NCBI RefSeq assembly: GCF_019801015.1
Contig: NZ_JAHVJZ010000004.1
Location: forward strand, 434,001-498,000
DNA length: 64,000 nt
Reading direction: 5' to 3'
DNA from: Marinobacter nauticus
Lineage (GTDB): Bacteria; Pseudomonadota; Gammaproteobacteria; Enterobacterales; Shewanellaceae
The notes under the pieces were generated by a model. The model did no database searches. It had not been told where the DNA came from and was given only the letters and a program-made list of their open reading frames with translations. Made by a program: the position numbers and the translations under genes. Of the stretch, positions 50,589-60,323 are shown piece after piece (the first letter of the stretch is position 1; each line of letters begins with the position of its first letter).

Positions 50589-51461
50589 TTAGGACTTGGC
50601 AGCGGCAACCTGAGCGGCTACTTCTGCAGCGAAATCCACTTCTTCACGCTCGATACCTTCACCCACTTCCAGGCGAATGAAGTTAACGACCTTGGCACCT
50701 TTCTGCTCCAGCAGTTTGCCAACGGTGATGGACGGGTCCTTAACGAAAGGCTGACCGGTCAGAGAAACCTCACCGGTGAACTTACGCATACGGCCTTCAA
50801 CCATCTTCTCAGCGATCTCTTTCGGCTTGCCAGAGTTCATGGCCAGTTCAACCTGGATCTCACGCTCTTTGGCAACCACTTCTTCGGATACATCTTCCGG
50901 AGTAACGAACTGCGGGCTGCAAGCGGCAACGTGCATAGCAACGTCTTTGGCCAGCTCTTCGTCGCCACCTTCCAGAACGGCTACAACACCGATCTTACGA
51001 CCGTGGATGTAAGCGCCCAGGTTGGAGCCTTCGATGATCTCAACACGACGTACAGCCATGTTTTCGCCGATCTTGGAAACCAGCTCTGCACGAACGGTGT
51101 CCACGTCGGAATCGTTCATCGGAGCAACACGCAGTGCTTCGATGTCGGTGATTTTGCCAGCCAGAGCGATCTCAGCAATGCCGTTAGCCATAGCCTGGAA
51201 AGATTTGTCCATGGCAACGAAGTCAGTTTCACAGTTGACTTCTACCATTGCAGCAACACCGTTCTCTTGCTTGATTACGATGGTACCTTCAGCGGCAACA
51301 CGACCGGCTTTCTTAGCGGCCTTAGCCAGACCGGACTTACGCATGTTCTCGATGGCCAGTTCGATATCGCCGTTGGTTTCTACCAGGGCTTTCTTACAAT
51401 CCATCATGCCGGCGCCAGTACGCTCGCGCAGCTCTTTTACCAGGGAAGCAGTAACTGCCAT
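50589..51461 (-). CDS. tsf: Elongation factor Ts
   Basis: 290 aa, the nucleotide exchange factor of EF-Tu. The N-terminal UBA-like region with [21 protein letters not shown] is diagnostic, as is [11 protein letters not shown] (about residues 74-84). Ribosome site GAGAGGA. Codon use is strongly biased, as for highly expressed translation genes. Confidence 0.98.
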   Translation of the reverse strand: MAVTASLVKELRERTGAGMMDCKKALVETNGDIELAIENMRKSGLAKAAKKAGRVAAEGTIVIKQENGVAAMVEVNCETDFVAMDKSFQAMANGIAEIALAGKITDIEALRVAPMNDSDVDTVRAELVSKIGENMAVRRVEIIEGSNLGAYIHGRKIGVVAVLEGGDEELAKDVAMHVAACSPQFVTPEDVSEEVVAKEREIQVELAMNSGKPKEIAEKMVEGRMRKFTGEVSLTGQPFVKDPSITVGKLLEQKGAKVVNFIRLEVGEGIEREEVDFAAEVAAQVAAAKS

Positions 51462-51492
51462 TGTCCTATTCCTCTCGAGAATCGTCGGATTT

Positions 51493-51521
51493 AAAAAACA
51501 GGGGCCATAGGGCCCCCGTTA
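51493..51521 (-). terminator. Hairpin terminator/attenuator between rpsB and tsf
   Basis: Minus strand GGGGCC-ctat-GGCCCC then TGTTTTTT. It lies in the short rpsB-tsf gap; E. coli also has partial termination at this point, giving more S2 than EF-Ts mRNA. Confidence 0.8.
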
Positions 51522-51570
51522 AACCAATCATTCAGCTTGGTCTTTGGGAGATTGCAAGCAATCCGCCCTA

Positions 51571-52299
51571 TTACTCGGCTTCAACGAAACCGTCTTGCTC
51601 AGCCTGAACAGCCAGATCCTGAGAACGGCCTTCTTTAACGGCTTGAGCAACAGCGCCGGTGTACAGCTGGATGGCGCGGATCGCGTCGTCGTTACCCGGT
51701 ACGATGTAGTCAACGCCATCCGGGTTGGTGTTGGTATCAACGATAGCCACTACCGGGATGCCCAGGTTGTTGGCTTCTTTGATAGCAATGTGCTCGTGCT
51801 CAGCGTCGATCACGAACAGAGCGTCCGGCAGACCGCCCATGTCTTTGATACCACCCAGAGACTTCTCCAGCTTGGCCATTTCGCGAGAGCGCATCAGCGC
51901 TTCTTTCTTGGTCAGCTTTTCGAAGGTGCCGTCCTGAGACTGAGCTTCCAGATCTTTCAGACGCTTGATGGACTGACGTACGGTCTTCCAGTTGGTCAGC
52001 ATACCGCCCAGCCAGCGGTTGTCGACGTAGTACTGGTCACAGCTTTGAGCCGCTTCGCGAACAGCTTGGCCAGCAGCGCGCTTGGTACCAACGAACAGAA
52101 CTTTACCGTTCTTGGAAGCAACGCCACCCAGGAAAGCCAGGGCTTCGTTCATCATCGGAACAGTGTGTTCCAGGTTGATGATGTGAACCTTGTTACGAGC
52201 ACCGAAGATGAACGGCTTCATCTTGGGGTTCCAGTAACGGGTTTGGTGACCGAAGTGCACACCGGCCTTCAGCATGTCGCGCATGGATACAGTAGCCAT
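51571..52299 (-). CDS. rpsB: 30S ribosomal protein S2
   Basis: 242 aa. [28 protein letters not shown] is the universal S2 N-terminus, supporting the ATG at 52299 with GAGGA upstream rather than the ATG at 52311. [18 protein letters not shown] and [17 protein letters not shown] are also typical. Head of the rpsB-tsf-pyrH-frr cluster. Confidence 0.98.
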   Translation of the reverse strand: MATVSMRDMLKAGVHFGHQTRYWNPKMKPFIFGARNKVHIINLEHTVPMMNEALAFLGGVASKNGKVLFVGTKRAAGQAVREAAQSCDQYYVDNRWLGGMLTNWKTVRQSIKRLKDLEAQSQDGTFEKLTKKEALMRSREMAKLEKSLGGIKDMGGLPDALFVIDAEHEHIAIKEANNLGIPVVAIVDTNTNPDGVDYIVPGNDDAIRAIQLYTGAVAQAVKEGRSQDLAVQAEQDGFVEAE

Positions 52300-52487
52300 G
52301 ATATTCCTCAAATATGATAGTGGGGTTAAGCCTCCACGTACCCCATGTTCCGACCCTTTCGGGCACCCCGGAGCATGTGCCGGTACGTGTGTGGTTTATA
52401 GAGTCACTTTACAGATATAATGACGCCCATTGAGCCCGAACCGCAGTTGCCCTGAGGGCCCCTTCCGTCACAGACTCGCTGGAGTCG
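52300..52487 (-). promoter_or_regulatory. Structured rpsB leader (probable S2 autoregulatory RNA)
   Basis: Minus-strand leader with a long stem: CACGTACC (52389-52382) pairs with GGTACGTG (52342-52335) around a smaller GC hairpin (GCCC-gaaa-GGGT). Gammaproteobacterial rpsB mRNAs carry a conserved leader through which S2 represses its own operon. This element is in the right place, but I matched it by structure, not by alignment. Confidence 0.6.
52416..52421 (+). promoter_or_regulatory. Candidate -10 box for map
   Basis: TATAAT on the plus strand, 150 nt before the map start. No good -35 at 16-18 bp upstream (GTTTAT is the nearest), so this is weak. It overlaps the DNA of the rpsB leader. Confidence 0.35.
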
Positions 52488-52493
52488 GCGCGC

Positions 52494-52522
52494 TTTATAC
52501 CATAATGCGCCCTCAGGCTCAA
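52494..52522 (-). promoter_or_regulatory. Strong sigma-70 promoter of rpsB with GC-rich discriminator
   Basis: TTGAGC (52522-52517), 17-bp spacer, TATAAA (52499-52494) followed by GCGCGCC. A GC-rich discriminator is typical of ribosomal promoters that are shut off by ppGpp. Predicted start near 52487, giving a leader of about 188 nt. Confidence 0.75.
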
Positions 52523-52570
52523 ATTCAGCGTGCGTTTTTTGCGGGCAAATTTCGACTAAAGAGTAGACCA

Positions 52571-53365
52571 ATGAGCATCGTCATCAAGACCCCTGAAGAG
52601 ATCGAAAAAATGCGCGTGGCCGGCCAACTGGCGGCCCAGGTGCTGGAGATGATTGAGCCCCACGTGAAAGCGGGCATCACCACCGACGAACTGAACCAGA
52701 TCTGCCACAACTTTATCGTTAACGAGCAGAAAGCGATCCCGGCGCCGCTGAACTACCACGGTTTCCCCAAGTCCACCTGCATCTCCATCAATGAAGTGGT
52801 CTGCCATGGCATCCCGAGCCACAAAAAACTGAAAGAGGGTGACATCGTCAACATCGATATCACCGTCATCAAGGATGGCTACCACGGCGACACCTCCCGC
52901 ATGTTCATTGTGGGCAACACCCCGCCGCGTAACCGCAAACTGTGTGAAGTGACCCAGCAGTGTCTGTACGAAGCGATCAAAATCGTCAAGCCCGGTGCCT
53001 GCTTCAGCGATATCGGCGCCGTTATCCAGCCCATTGCTGAGCGTGCTGGCTTCTCCGTAGTTCGCGACTTCTGTGGTCACGGCATTGGTGCCACTTTCCA
53101 CGAAGAGCCTCAAATCGTGCACTACCGCAGCAGCGCCAAGCAGAAGATGAAAGCGGGCATGTGCTTCACCATTGAGCCGATGATCAACGCGGGCGACTAC
53201 CGCTGCAAAGTGAGCAAGAAAGACGGTTGGACCGCCACCACCAAAGATGGCCAGCCCTCTGCCCAGTACGAGCACACTCTGCTGGTGACCGAGAACGGCT
53301 GCGAGGTACTGACCCTGCGCGCCGACGAAGACGGCATTCTGCCCCGCGTGATTGAGCACGCCTGA
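52571..53365 (+). CDS. map: Type I methionine aminopeptidase
   Basis: 264 aa, identical in length to E. coli Map. It removes the starting methionine. Metal-binding residues appear in VNIDITVIKDGYHGDTSRMF (two Asp), the His in GHGIGATFHEEP (about residues 170-181) and the Glu residues in FTIEPMIN and the C-terminal QYEHTLLVTE. Start at 52571 (MSIVIKTPEEIEKMRVAGQL), with AAAGAG upstream. The longer frame from 52430 is leader sequence. Confidence 0.97.
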   Translation: MSIVIKTPEEIEKMRVAGQLAAQVLEMIEPHVKAGITTDELNQICHNFIVNEQKAIPAPLNYHGFPKSTCISINEVVCHGIPSHKKLKEGDIVNIDITVIKDGYHGDTSRMFIVGNTPPRNRKLCEVTQQCLYEAIKIVKPGACFSDIGAVIQPIAERAGFSVVRDFCGHGIGATFHEEPQIVHYRSSAKQKMKAGMCFTIEPMINAGDYRCKVSKKDGWTATTKDGQPSAQYEHTLLVTENGCEVLTLRADEDGILPRVIEHA

Positions 53366-53373
53366 GCCCCACG

Positions 53374-55950
53374 ATGACGGACATGGATGCCATCTCCCAG
53401 TGCCGGGATAACCTTCGTGCCCAGGCCGAGCTGGCCCGGCAAAAGTTCATCGACGGCGAGGCGATTGGCGTCCTGCTGGCCGAACGGGCCTACGAAATGG
53501 ACCAGAACCTTATCCGGCTCTGGCTCCATTTTGGCCTGAGTGACGAGCCGGCGGCGCTGGTGGCCGTGGGCGGCTATGGCCGCTGCGAACTGCACCCCCA
53601 CTCTGACGTTGACCTGCTGATCCTCACCGGCCCTGAGCCCAGCACCGAGCTGGAAAGCAAGCTCACCCTGCTGCTCCAGGCCTTGTGGGATGCGCGTCTG
53701 GAGGTGGGCCACTCCGTCCGCTCGGTGGCGGAAACGCTGTCCCAGGCCGAGGGTGACATCACCATCGCCACCAACCTGCTGGAGTCCCGTCTGTTAAGTG
53801 GCGACAGCGCACTCTACCACGAGCTTCAGCAAGCCATCGGCACCGACGCGTTCTGGCCCAGCGCCCCCTTCTTCGAAGCGAAACTCACCGAACAGCAGGC
53901 GCGCCATCTCAAAGCCAGCGCCTTTGACCTGGAGCCCAACCTCAAATCCTGCCCCGGCGGACTTCGTGACATCCAGACCATCAGCTGGGTGGCGATGCGC
54001 CACTTTAACGCCTCCTGCCTGGCAGAACTGGTGAGTCACGGATTTCTGGAACCCGAAGAGCTGGAGGAGTTGAACGCCTGTCGGGATCACCTCTGGCGGC
54101 TGCGTTTTGCCCTGCACTGCGTCGCCGGACGGGCAGAAGACCGGCTGCTGTTCGATCACCAGCGCGCGGTCGCCAGCCTGATGGGCTACCGGGATGAAAC
54201 GCAGTTGGCGGTGGAGCAGATGATGAAGCGCTACTACCGCACTGTCCGTGCCGTGCGCGAGCTCAATCAGATGCTGCTGTGGCTGTTCCGGACCACCTTC
54301 CGTAAGCGCCCACTGCCGGACCCGGTCGCGCTAAACGGCCCCTTTGTCCGCCGTGGCCGCCTGATTGAAGCGGCCCATGACCGGGTGTTTGAGGATCCCG
54401 CGCAGATCCTCGCCCTGTTTGCAGAAGCGGCCCGTCACCGGGAAGTGGATACGGTCTCCGCGGCCACCCTGCGATTGCTGCGAAAGGCCCGTCGCAAACA
54501 GAAGCATTCCCTCTCGGACCTGCCGGAGTGCCGGACTCAGTTTATGGCGATTCTGCGCCACCCTGACGGCATCAAAGCGCTCTCTCTGATGCACCGGCAC
54601 GGGATTCTGGCCACCTACCTGAAGCCCTGGCAACGTATCGTCGGGCAGATGCAGTTTGACCTGTTCCATGCCTTTACCGTGGATGAGCACACCCACCGGC
54701 TGCTTCAGTTTATTGAGCGTTTCGCTGACCCGGAGCACAAAGAGATCTTCCCGCTTGGCAGCGTGCTGATCGACCAACTGCCCAAGAAAGGTCTGCTGGT
54801 GCTGGCCGCCCTGTTCCACGACATCGGCAAGGGGCGCGGTGGCGATCACAGCGAAATTGGCGCGGACGAAGCCCGCCAGTTTTGTCAACTGCACGCCATG
54901 AACGAACACGATGGCCGCCTGGTGGCCTGGCTGGTGGAACAGCATCTGCTGATGTCGGTCACCGCGCAACGCCGGGACATCACCGATCCGGAAGTGATCG
55001 AAACCTTCGCCAACCAGGTTCAGGACGCCGATCGCCTCTCCTACCTCTACTGCCTGACCGTGGCCGACATCTGTGCCACCAATGACAAGCTCTGGAACAA
55101 CTGGAAAGGCTCACTGCTTCGCGAGCTGTACCACGCCACCCGGGACCGCCTTAACGCCGGCATGGCCAAGCCGGTGGACAGCCGCGCCCGCATTCGCGAG
55201 CACAAGGGCAAGGCCCGCAACCAGCTGGTGCGCCAGGGCTTTGAGCCCGACGCCATCGACGCGTTCTGGCAGCGTTTGTCCGCCGATTACTTCCTGCGCT
55301 TCAGTCCGGCCCAGATCCAGTGGCACTCTGAGATGCTGGTGGAGCAGGATCCGGACCGCTTCCAGGTCCAGCTGTCTACCCACGTTACCCGGGGCGGTAC
55401 CGAGTTGCTGGTTTATGGTCCGGATCGGCCCGGCCTCTTCGCCATGGTGATGGCGCAACTGGACGCCAAACGGGTTTCGGTCCATGACGCCCAGATCTTC
55501 ACCACTCGGGATGGCTATGCACTGGACAGCTTCGTCATCCTTGAGCATGATGGCCATCCGATTCAGGATCCATCGCGGATCAATCGGCTCCGCCAAAGCC
55601 TCATCACTGCATTGACCAAGGGCACCCTAAGTGCGCGCCCTTTGCGTCCGCTGTCTCGAAAACTGCGCTCTTTCCGGGTACCCACCCGGGTGCAGTTTCT
55701 TTCCAGTCAGCGCAAAAATTGCACCATGATGGAGTTGGTGACGCTGGATCGCCCGGGCCTGCTGGCGCAGATTGCCCAGGTATTCGATCGCTGCGGCCTG
55801 TCCATTCAGGCGGCGAAGATCACCACCGTTGGGGAAAAAGCAGAAGACTTCTTTATGCTCTGCAACCCCGAGGGCCAGGCGCTCAGCCAGGCCGAACAGG
55901 ATACCCTCAGCCGCGCTCTGGTGAGCGCGCTTGAGCAAGACCAAACCTAG
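53374..55950 (+). CDS. glnD: Bifunctional uridylyltransferase/uridylyl-removing enzyme GlnD
   Basis: 858 aa nitrogen sensor that adds or removes UMP on PII (GlnB/GlnK) according to glutamine. The nucleotidyltransferase site GGYGRCELHPHSDVDLL lies at about residues 68-84. The HD hydrolase site LAALFHDIGKGRGGDHSEIG is near residue 475. Two C-terminal ACT domains bind glutamine (ELLVYGPDRPGLFAMVMAQ and LVTLDRPGLLAQIAQVF). Only 8 nt after map. Confidence 0.97.
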   Translation: MTDMDAISQCRDNLRAQAELARQKFIDGEAIGVLLAERAYEMDQNLIRLWLHFGLSDEPAALVAVGGYGRCELHPHSDVDLLILTGPEPSTELESKLTLLLQALWDARLEVGHSVRSVAETLSQAEGDITIATNLLESRLLSGDSALYHELQQAIGTDAFWPSAPFFEAKLTEQQARHLKASAFDLEPNLKSCPGGLRDIQTISWVAMRHFNASCLAELVSHGFLEPEELEELNACRDHLWRLRFALHCVAGRAEDRLLFDHQRAVASLMGYRDETQLAVEQMMKRYYRTVRAVRELNQMLLWLFRTTFRKRPLPDPVALNGPFVRRGRLIEAAHDRVFEDPAQILALFAEAARHREVDTVSAATLRLLRKARRKQKHSLSDLPECRTQFMAILRHPDGIKALSLMHRHGILATYLKPWQRIVGQMQFDLFHAFTVDEHTHRLLQFIERFADPEHKEIFPLGSVLIDQLPKKGLLVLAALFHDIGKGRGGDHSEIGADEARQFCQLHAMNEHDGRLVAWLVEQHLLMSVTAQRRDITDPEVIETFANQVQDADRLSYLYCLTVADICATNDKLWNNWKGSLLRELYHATRDRLNAGMAKPVDSRARIREHKGKARNQLVRQGFEPDAIDAFWQRLSADYFLRFSPAQIQWHSEMLVEQDPDRFQVQLSTHVTRGGTELLVYGPDRPGLFAMVMAQLDAKRVSVHDAQIFTTRDGYALDSFVILEHDGHPIQDPSRINRLRQSLITALTKGTLSARPLRPLSRKLRSFRVPTRVQFLSSQRKNCTMMELVTLDRPGLLAQIAQVFDRCGLSIQAAKITTVGEKAEDFFMLCNPEGQALSQAEQDTLSRALVSALEQDQT

Positions 55951-55959
55951 GAGTACGGA

Positions 55960-56784
55960 ATGACCGAACTGCAACAACGCATCGAAGCGGCTTTCGAAGA
56001 CCGCGCCAACATTACCCCCGCCAATGCCGACGCTGCCCTGGCGGCTGACGTGAAAGCCGTGCTGGCCATGCTGGACAGCGGCGAAGCTCGTGTTGCTGAG
56101 AAACAGGACGGCAAATGGGTGGTGAATGAGTGGTTGAAGAAAGCGGTGCTGTTGTCCTTCCGTCTGTTCGACAACCAGGTCATGGAAGGGGCTGAGACCC
56201 GCTTTTACGACAAAGTCCCGATGAAGTTCGCGGATTACGATGAAGCGCGATTCCGCGCGGAAGGCATGCGCGTCGTACCGCCGGCAGCGGTTCGTCAGGG
56301 TGCTTTTATCGCTAAGAACACCGTTCTGATGCCCTCCTACGTCAACATCGGCGCCTACGTCGACGAAGGCACCATGGTCGACACCTGGGCCACCGTGGGT
56401 TCCTGTGCCCAGATCGGCAAAAACGTTCACCTGTCCGGTGGCGTTGGCATCGGTGGCGTACTGGAGCCGCTGCAGGCCAGCCCGACCATCATTGAAGACA
56501 ACTGCTTTATCGGTGCCCGCTCTGAAGTGGTTGAAGGGGTAATCGTTGAAGAGGGCTCCGTGATCTCCATGGGCGTCTACATCGGCCAAAGCACCCGCAT
56601 CTTCGACCGTGAAACCGGCGAAATCCACTACGGCCGCGTTCCGGCCGGCTCCGTCGTGGTGTCCGGTACCCTGCCCTCCAAGTGCGGCACCTGTGACCTC
56701 TACGCGGCCATCATCGTGAAGAAAGTGGACGCCAAAACCCGCGGTAAAGTCGGCATCAACGAGCTGCTGCGCAGCGCCGAATAA
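55960..56784 (+). CDS. dapD: 2,3,4,5-tetrahydropyridine-2,6-dicarboxylate N-succinyltransferase
   Basis: 274 aa hexapeptide-repeat trimer in the succinylase branch of lysine/diaminopimelate synthesis. Typical stretches are [28 protein letters not shown] (split across about residues 80-110), [25 protein letters not shown] and [18 protein letters not shown]. Ribosome site AGGAG 7 nt before the ATG. Confidence 0.98.
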   Translation: MTELQQRIEAAFEDRANITPANADAALAADVKAVLAMLDSGEARVAEKQDGKWVVNEWLKKAVLLSFRLFDNQVMEGAETRFYDKVPMKFADYDEARFRAEGMRVVPPAAVRQGAFIAKNTVLMPSYVNIGAYVDEGTMVDTWATVGSCAQIGKNVHLSGGVGIGGVLEPLQASPTIIEDNCFIGARSEVVEGVIVEEGSVISMGVYIGQSTRIFDRETGEIHYGRVPAGSVVVSGTLPSKCGTCDLYAAIIVKKVDAKTRGKVGINELLRSAE

Positions 56785-56837
56785 GCCCGCGTTTCGCGAC
56801 CGCTTGTTACCGAAAGGTTCAATCGGTAAGCGAAAGT

Positions 56838-56886
56838 AAAAAGGGTGTCTGTAAGCACAGAAATGTGTCACCAGACACCCTTTTTC
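56838..56886 (+). terminator. Terminator after dapD
   Basis: AAAAGGGTGTCTG (56839-56851) pairs with CAGACACCCTTTT (56872-56884), with an inner GCACA/TGTG stem and five T. The remaining 56885-57118 shows no gene; it presumably holds the promoter of the next gene, but I see no convincing boxes. Confidence 0.85.
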
Positions 56887-57118
56887 ACGCCTGGAAACAG
56901 ACCGTCGCCAAAACCCCGACCTGGCCCGTTTTTGCCGTCAATTTGGGCGATTTAGTGTAACCAAAAGTGGCGAAATCCGACGTTATAAATCAGTCACCTG
57001 CCCCCCGAATCCCGCCGTCACCGGAAAGCGCAATAACTGGCAACAGCCGCACACAGGCAATCCGCCCCCGCTGCCACCATCTTTATGAGGCGTAAATTAT
57101 CCGAGCGGGAGCACTGCC

Positions 57119-57463
57119 ATGAAAGCACGTTACGTTATCGCCTCAATGTTTACTGCAGGACTGCTGGTCAGCGCCGGTAGCCAGGCAGCCATGCCGAGCT
57201 ACATGGAACAATCTCTGGTTGCCGTATGCAAAGCCAGCCTCAGCAATCGTCCTCTGACCTTTAATCAAACCATGAAAGACCACCGCATCAACGGCTACCG
57301 CGTGTTGCCGAATCTGGTCTGCAATGGCGAAGACATTCACTCCTTTGCCCTGATGAATGGCGCCGATCGCACAGCGAAACGCATCCAGCACTTTGTGCCG
57401 GGTACCGTAACCATTCAGGACATCTCCATGAATCAGCGGATTGAGGTCTGGTTCGATCAGTGA
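57119..57463 (+). CDS. Small exported DUF3718-type protein
   Basis: 114 aa with a signal peptide (cleavage near SQA-AMPSY). The mature part of about 90 residues has two cysteines, in VAVCKASLSN and PNLVCNGEDIHSFAL, likely a disulfide. The NGEDIHSFALMNGADRTAKRI wording is that of DUF3718, a periplasmic family of Shewanella relatives with no known function. Ribosome site GGGAG before the ATG. Converges with the PTS gene with only 13 nt between. Confidence 0.8.
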   Translation: MKARYVIASMFTAGLLVSAGSQAAMPSYMEQSLVAVCKASLSNRPLTFNQTMKDHRINGYRVLPNLVCNGEDIHSFALMNGADRTAKRIQHFVPGTVTIQDISMNQRIEVWFDQ

Positions 57464-57476
57464 GGCTGTAACCCGT

Positions 57477-58895
57477 TCAGCGCGCTAACGCGCTCTGAAG
57501 TGCCGCTTTCAGGCCATCCGCCCGCGGCCCGACGACCACCTGAATGCCCTGTCCATGACGGATGACGCCCTTTGCCCCTAAACGGTGAAGGGCGTCTTCG
57601 TTTACCTTTTCCGGATCCCGGACCGAAAGACGCAGCCGGGTCAGACAAGCGTCAAGGTCCCGGATGTTGTCTGCCCCACCCAAGGCTTCCAGCACTGCGG
57701 GTGCCGACTCCAGGCTGAGGCGACGCACCATCTGACGATGCCGGCCGGGTGTTGGCAGGTCCAGACGGCGAATCGCAAAGGTAAAGACCAGGTAGTACAA
57801 CGAGAAAAACAGCGGCCCCAGCCAGATCAGCTGGTCCAGATTGTCGGCCAGGTGGAAATAGAGGGTGAAGTCCACCAGTCCCTGCGAAAACACCATGCCG
57901 TGATGGATCGCCAGTTGTACGGCAACGATGTACGCCAGGCCGGTCAGCAGGGCATGGATCAGAAACAGCGTCGGCGCGATAAACAGAAACGCGAACTCAA
58001 TGGGCTCGGTGACCCCGGTCACCAGGCTGGTAAAGGCGGCGGACAGCATGATGCCGCCGGTCTGAGCCCTTTGCCTCGGCTCAGCGCAGCGCCAGATGGC
58101 CAATGCGGCAGCGGGCAGACCGAACATCTTGATAAGGTAGCCGCCCGCCAGATGGCCCGCATTCGGGTCCCCGGCCAGAAAGCGCCCCACCTCGCCCTGA
58201 ACCATATAGCCACCTGCGGTGGAGTAACTGCCCAGCTCGTAGAAGAAGGTGAGGTTCCAGATATGGTGAAGCCCCAGCGGGATCAGCAAGCGCTCGACCG
58301 CACCATACAGGCCCCATGCCAGAGTGGGCTGCTGATAAATTGCCCACTCAGAGAACCGGTCCAGGCCCAGCGCCAGTATCGGCCAGAAGGACGCCAGCAC
58401 GACCGCCAGCACCATACCGGCAAGCACATTGATCAGCGGAACCAGACGGCGCCCAGAGAAGAACGCCAGGAACTCCGGCAGGCGCACCTGATGAAAACGG
58501 CGATAGACCCAGCCGGTCACCAGCCCCATCAACACCCCACCCAACACTCCGGTATCCAGCGTATCAAAGCCCAACACCTGTCGGGTTGGCCACTCAAAGT
58601 GCATCGCCAGCACCGCCATACCGGCCAGCATCGATGCGTATCCGGTGGTGGCTGCAAGCGCGGCAGTGCCATCCTGGTGGCAAAATGTCAGCGCCACGGC
58701 AATGGCAAACATCAGGGGAAGAAGTGAAAAAACGGCGGCCCCGCAATAGAGCAGGAGGTCACCCAGGAGATCAGGAATAAAGGGGATCGGGCTGGTACCC
58801 AGCCCCACCAGAAGCCCGGCAACCGGCAATACGGCCACCGGAACCATCAGCGCCTTGCCGACCCTCTGCAGGCGATGAAACCAGCCCGCTTTCAT
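57477..58895 (-). CDS. ptsG: PTS EIIBC component, glucose/N-acetylglucosamine family
   Basis: 472 aa sugar permease. The EIIC domain has about 10 membrane segments and the family motif LGLHHIWNLTFFYELGSY. It also has GVTEPIEFAFLFIAP, the substrate-loop glutamate motif GxxEPIEFxF. The C-terminal EIIB domain has the phospho-cysteine in DLDACLTRLRLSV (Cys417). No IIA domain, so it needs a separate EIIA. The sugar is probably glucose or GlcNAc; ptsG is tentative. It begins 4 nt after the flavodoxin gene, so it appears joined to the truC operon. Confidence 0.85.
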   Translation of the reverse strand: MKAGWFHRLQRVGKALMVPVAVLPVAGLLVGLGTSPIPFIPDLLGDLLLYCGAAVFSLLPLMFAIAVALTFCHQDGTAALAATTGYASMLAGMAVLAMHFEWPTRQVLGFDTLDTGVLGGVLMGLVTGWVYRRFHQVRLPEFLAFFSGRRLVPLINVLAGMVLAVVLASFWPILALGLDRFSEWAIYQQPTLAWGLYGAVERLLIPLGLHHIWNLTFFYELGSYSTAGGYMVQGEVGRFLAGDPNAGHLAGGYLIKMFGLPAAALAIWRCAEPRQRAQTGGIMLSAAFTSLVTGVTEPIEFAFLFIAPTLFLIHALLTGLAYIVAVQLAIHHGMVFSQGLVDFTLYFHLADNLDQLIWLGPLFFSLYYLVFTFAIRRLDLPTPGRHRQMVRRLSLESAPAVLEALGGADNIRDLDACLTRLRLSVRDPEKVNEDALHRLGAKGVIRHGQGIQVVVGPRADGLKAALQSALAR

Positions 58896-58899
58896 CGGA

Positions 58900-59373
58900 T
58901 CAGTCGGCGTTAACCGGCTGGGGCTCCAGCTGGCTCAGCCATTGAGGGAGCCATTTGAGCGCCTCCTCTTCCGGCGCAAAGGTCTCACAGGCGTCAATCT
59001 GAAGGCGTTCTCCAACCCGCTTGGCACCCAGCTCTGCCAGCAATTCGTCAAACTGACGACCCGCGCCACAAAAGGTTTCACCATAGCTGCTGTCACCCAG
59101 GGCAATCACGCCGTAACGTAATCCCGGCAACATCGGGAATCGCTCGCGCAGCGCAAAAAACAGCGGGGCCAGAGTGTCAGGAAGGTCGCCACTGCCTGTG
59201 GTGGAGGTGATCACCAGCAGCACACCTTCCGCTGCATCAACAATGGCCTGAGGGTCATCCCCTTCAATCCACTGAACCTGATGTCCCTGCTCAGTCAGGT
59301 AAGCGGCCAGCTGCTCCGCTGTATGCTCTGCGGCACCGTATACGCTGCCGACCGCCAGATGAAATGCTGCCAT
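58900..59373 (-). CDS. yqcA: Flavodoxin-like protein YqcA
   Basis: 157 aa short-chain flavodoxin/MioC-type FMN protein: phosphate loop GSVYGAAEHTAEQL (about residues 7-20), TSTTGSGDLPDTLAPLF (about 55-71), ALGDSSYGETFCGAGRQFD (about 90-108). The location next to truC and yqcC matches yqcA of E. coli, which favours this name over mioC. Start at the ATG 59373 (MAAFHLAVGSVYG). The 206 nt between it and truC hold nothing clear. Confidence 0.85.
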   Translation of the reverse strand: MAAFHLAVGSVYGAAEHTAEQLAAYLTEQGHQVQWIEGDDPQAIVDAAEGVLLVITSTTGSGDLPDTLAPLFFALRERFPMLPGLRYGVIALGDSSYGETFCGAGRQFDELLAELGAKRVGERLQIDACETFAPEEEALKWLPQWLSQLEPQPVNAD

Positions 59374-59579
59374 TGAGTGATCCACTTGAAACCGAGAGGT
59401 TTCCAACTTACTGTAAGGGGCAATCCGGCGCAACCGGTCTCAGGGAAGGCCCTCAATGCAGCAGCGCAGTCTCCGTCGTCGTCAGGCACACCGTAAAGTG
59501 ACCCACCGCAGGCAGATACGCCGTACGCTTTTCTTTATGACAGAGCATAAAGCCGTACCGGTGTTGTGGAATGGCAAAC

Positions 59580-60323
59580 CTAAGGCCGGATAAGGTAGTC
59601 CTGATGGCGGATTGACCAACCAAACGTCTCAAACAACGCCATCCATTCCGCTTCCAGTTCGGTCTCGATCCAGACAGGCTCACCCGTCACCGGGTGAGAG
59701 AACCCCATCGCCTTGGCAATCAGCCACAGCCGCTGTACCCCGAAATGGTCCCGGTAAAACTTATTGTGGCGGCCATCGCCGTGGGTGGTATCGCCAATAA
59801 TGGGGTGGCGCAGGTGTGCCATATGTCGGCGCAACTGATGCTTACGCCCGGTCAGAGGTTCCATCGCCATCAGACTGTAGCGGCTGGTCGCATAGCGGCC
59901 CACCGGATAAGGCAGCTCCACCTGGGCCAATGGCCGGTAACGTGTCACCGCTTCCTGAGGCGCCTTGTCCTGGCTCGCCATTTTGTCCGCGATGTCATCC
60001 AGCTCGACCTTTAGCGGATAATCCAATTCTCCCGCCTCATGAACGTAGCCACGTACCAGGGCCAGGTAATGTTTCTCGATCTGATGCGCCGCCATCTGCT
60101 CTGACAGCGTGCGGGCGGTCTCGGAACTTTTGGTAAACAGCAGCACCCCGGATGTCGGACGATCGAGCCGATGCACCGGAAACACGTGGCAGCCCACCGC
60201 ATCGCGGGTCATCTGCATCGCAAACTGGGTTTCATGGCGGTCCAGCCAGCTGCGGTGCACCAACAACCCGGAGGACTTATGCACCGCCACCAGGTGTTCA
60301 TCTTCAAACAGGATCTCAATCAT
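59580..60323 (-). CDS. truC: tRNA pseudouridine(65) synthase TruC
   Basis: 247 aa RluA-family pseudouridine synthase. The catalytic Asp lies in HVFPVHRLDRPTSGVLLF (about residues 45-62), the HRLDxxTSG signature; LTGRKHQLRRHMAHLRHPIIGD is the second family motif. No S4 domain, as in TruC. The start codon shares one base with the yqcC stop (TAATG). Confidence 0.94.
   Translation of the reverse strand: MIEILFEDEHLVAVHKSSGLLVHRSWLDRHETQFAMQMTRDAVGCHVFPVHRLDRPTSGVLLFTKSSETARTLSEQMAAHQIEKHYLALVRGYVHEAGELDYPLKVELDDIADKMASQDKAPQEAVTRYRPLAQVELPYPVGRYATSRYSLMAMEPLTGRKHQLRRHMAHLRHPIIGDTTHGDGRHNKFYRDHFGVQRLWLIAKAMGFSHPVTGEPVWIETELEAEWMALFETFGWSIRHQDYLIRP

Noticed and set aside
59453-59548. 31-codon minus-strand frame between truC and yqcA
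   Set aside because: No ribosome site and no family I know; it continues from a frame overlapping truC. Could be checked for conservation, but not supportable as a gene here.
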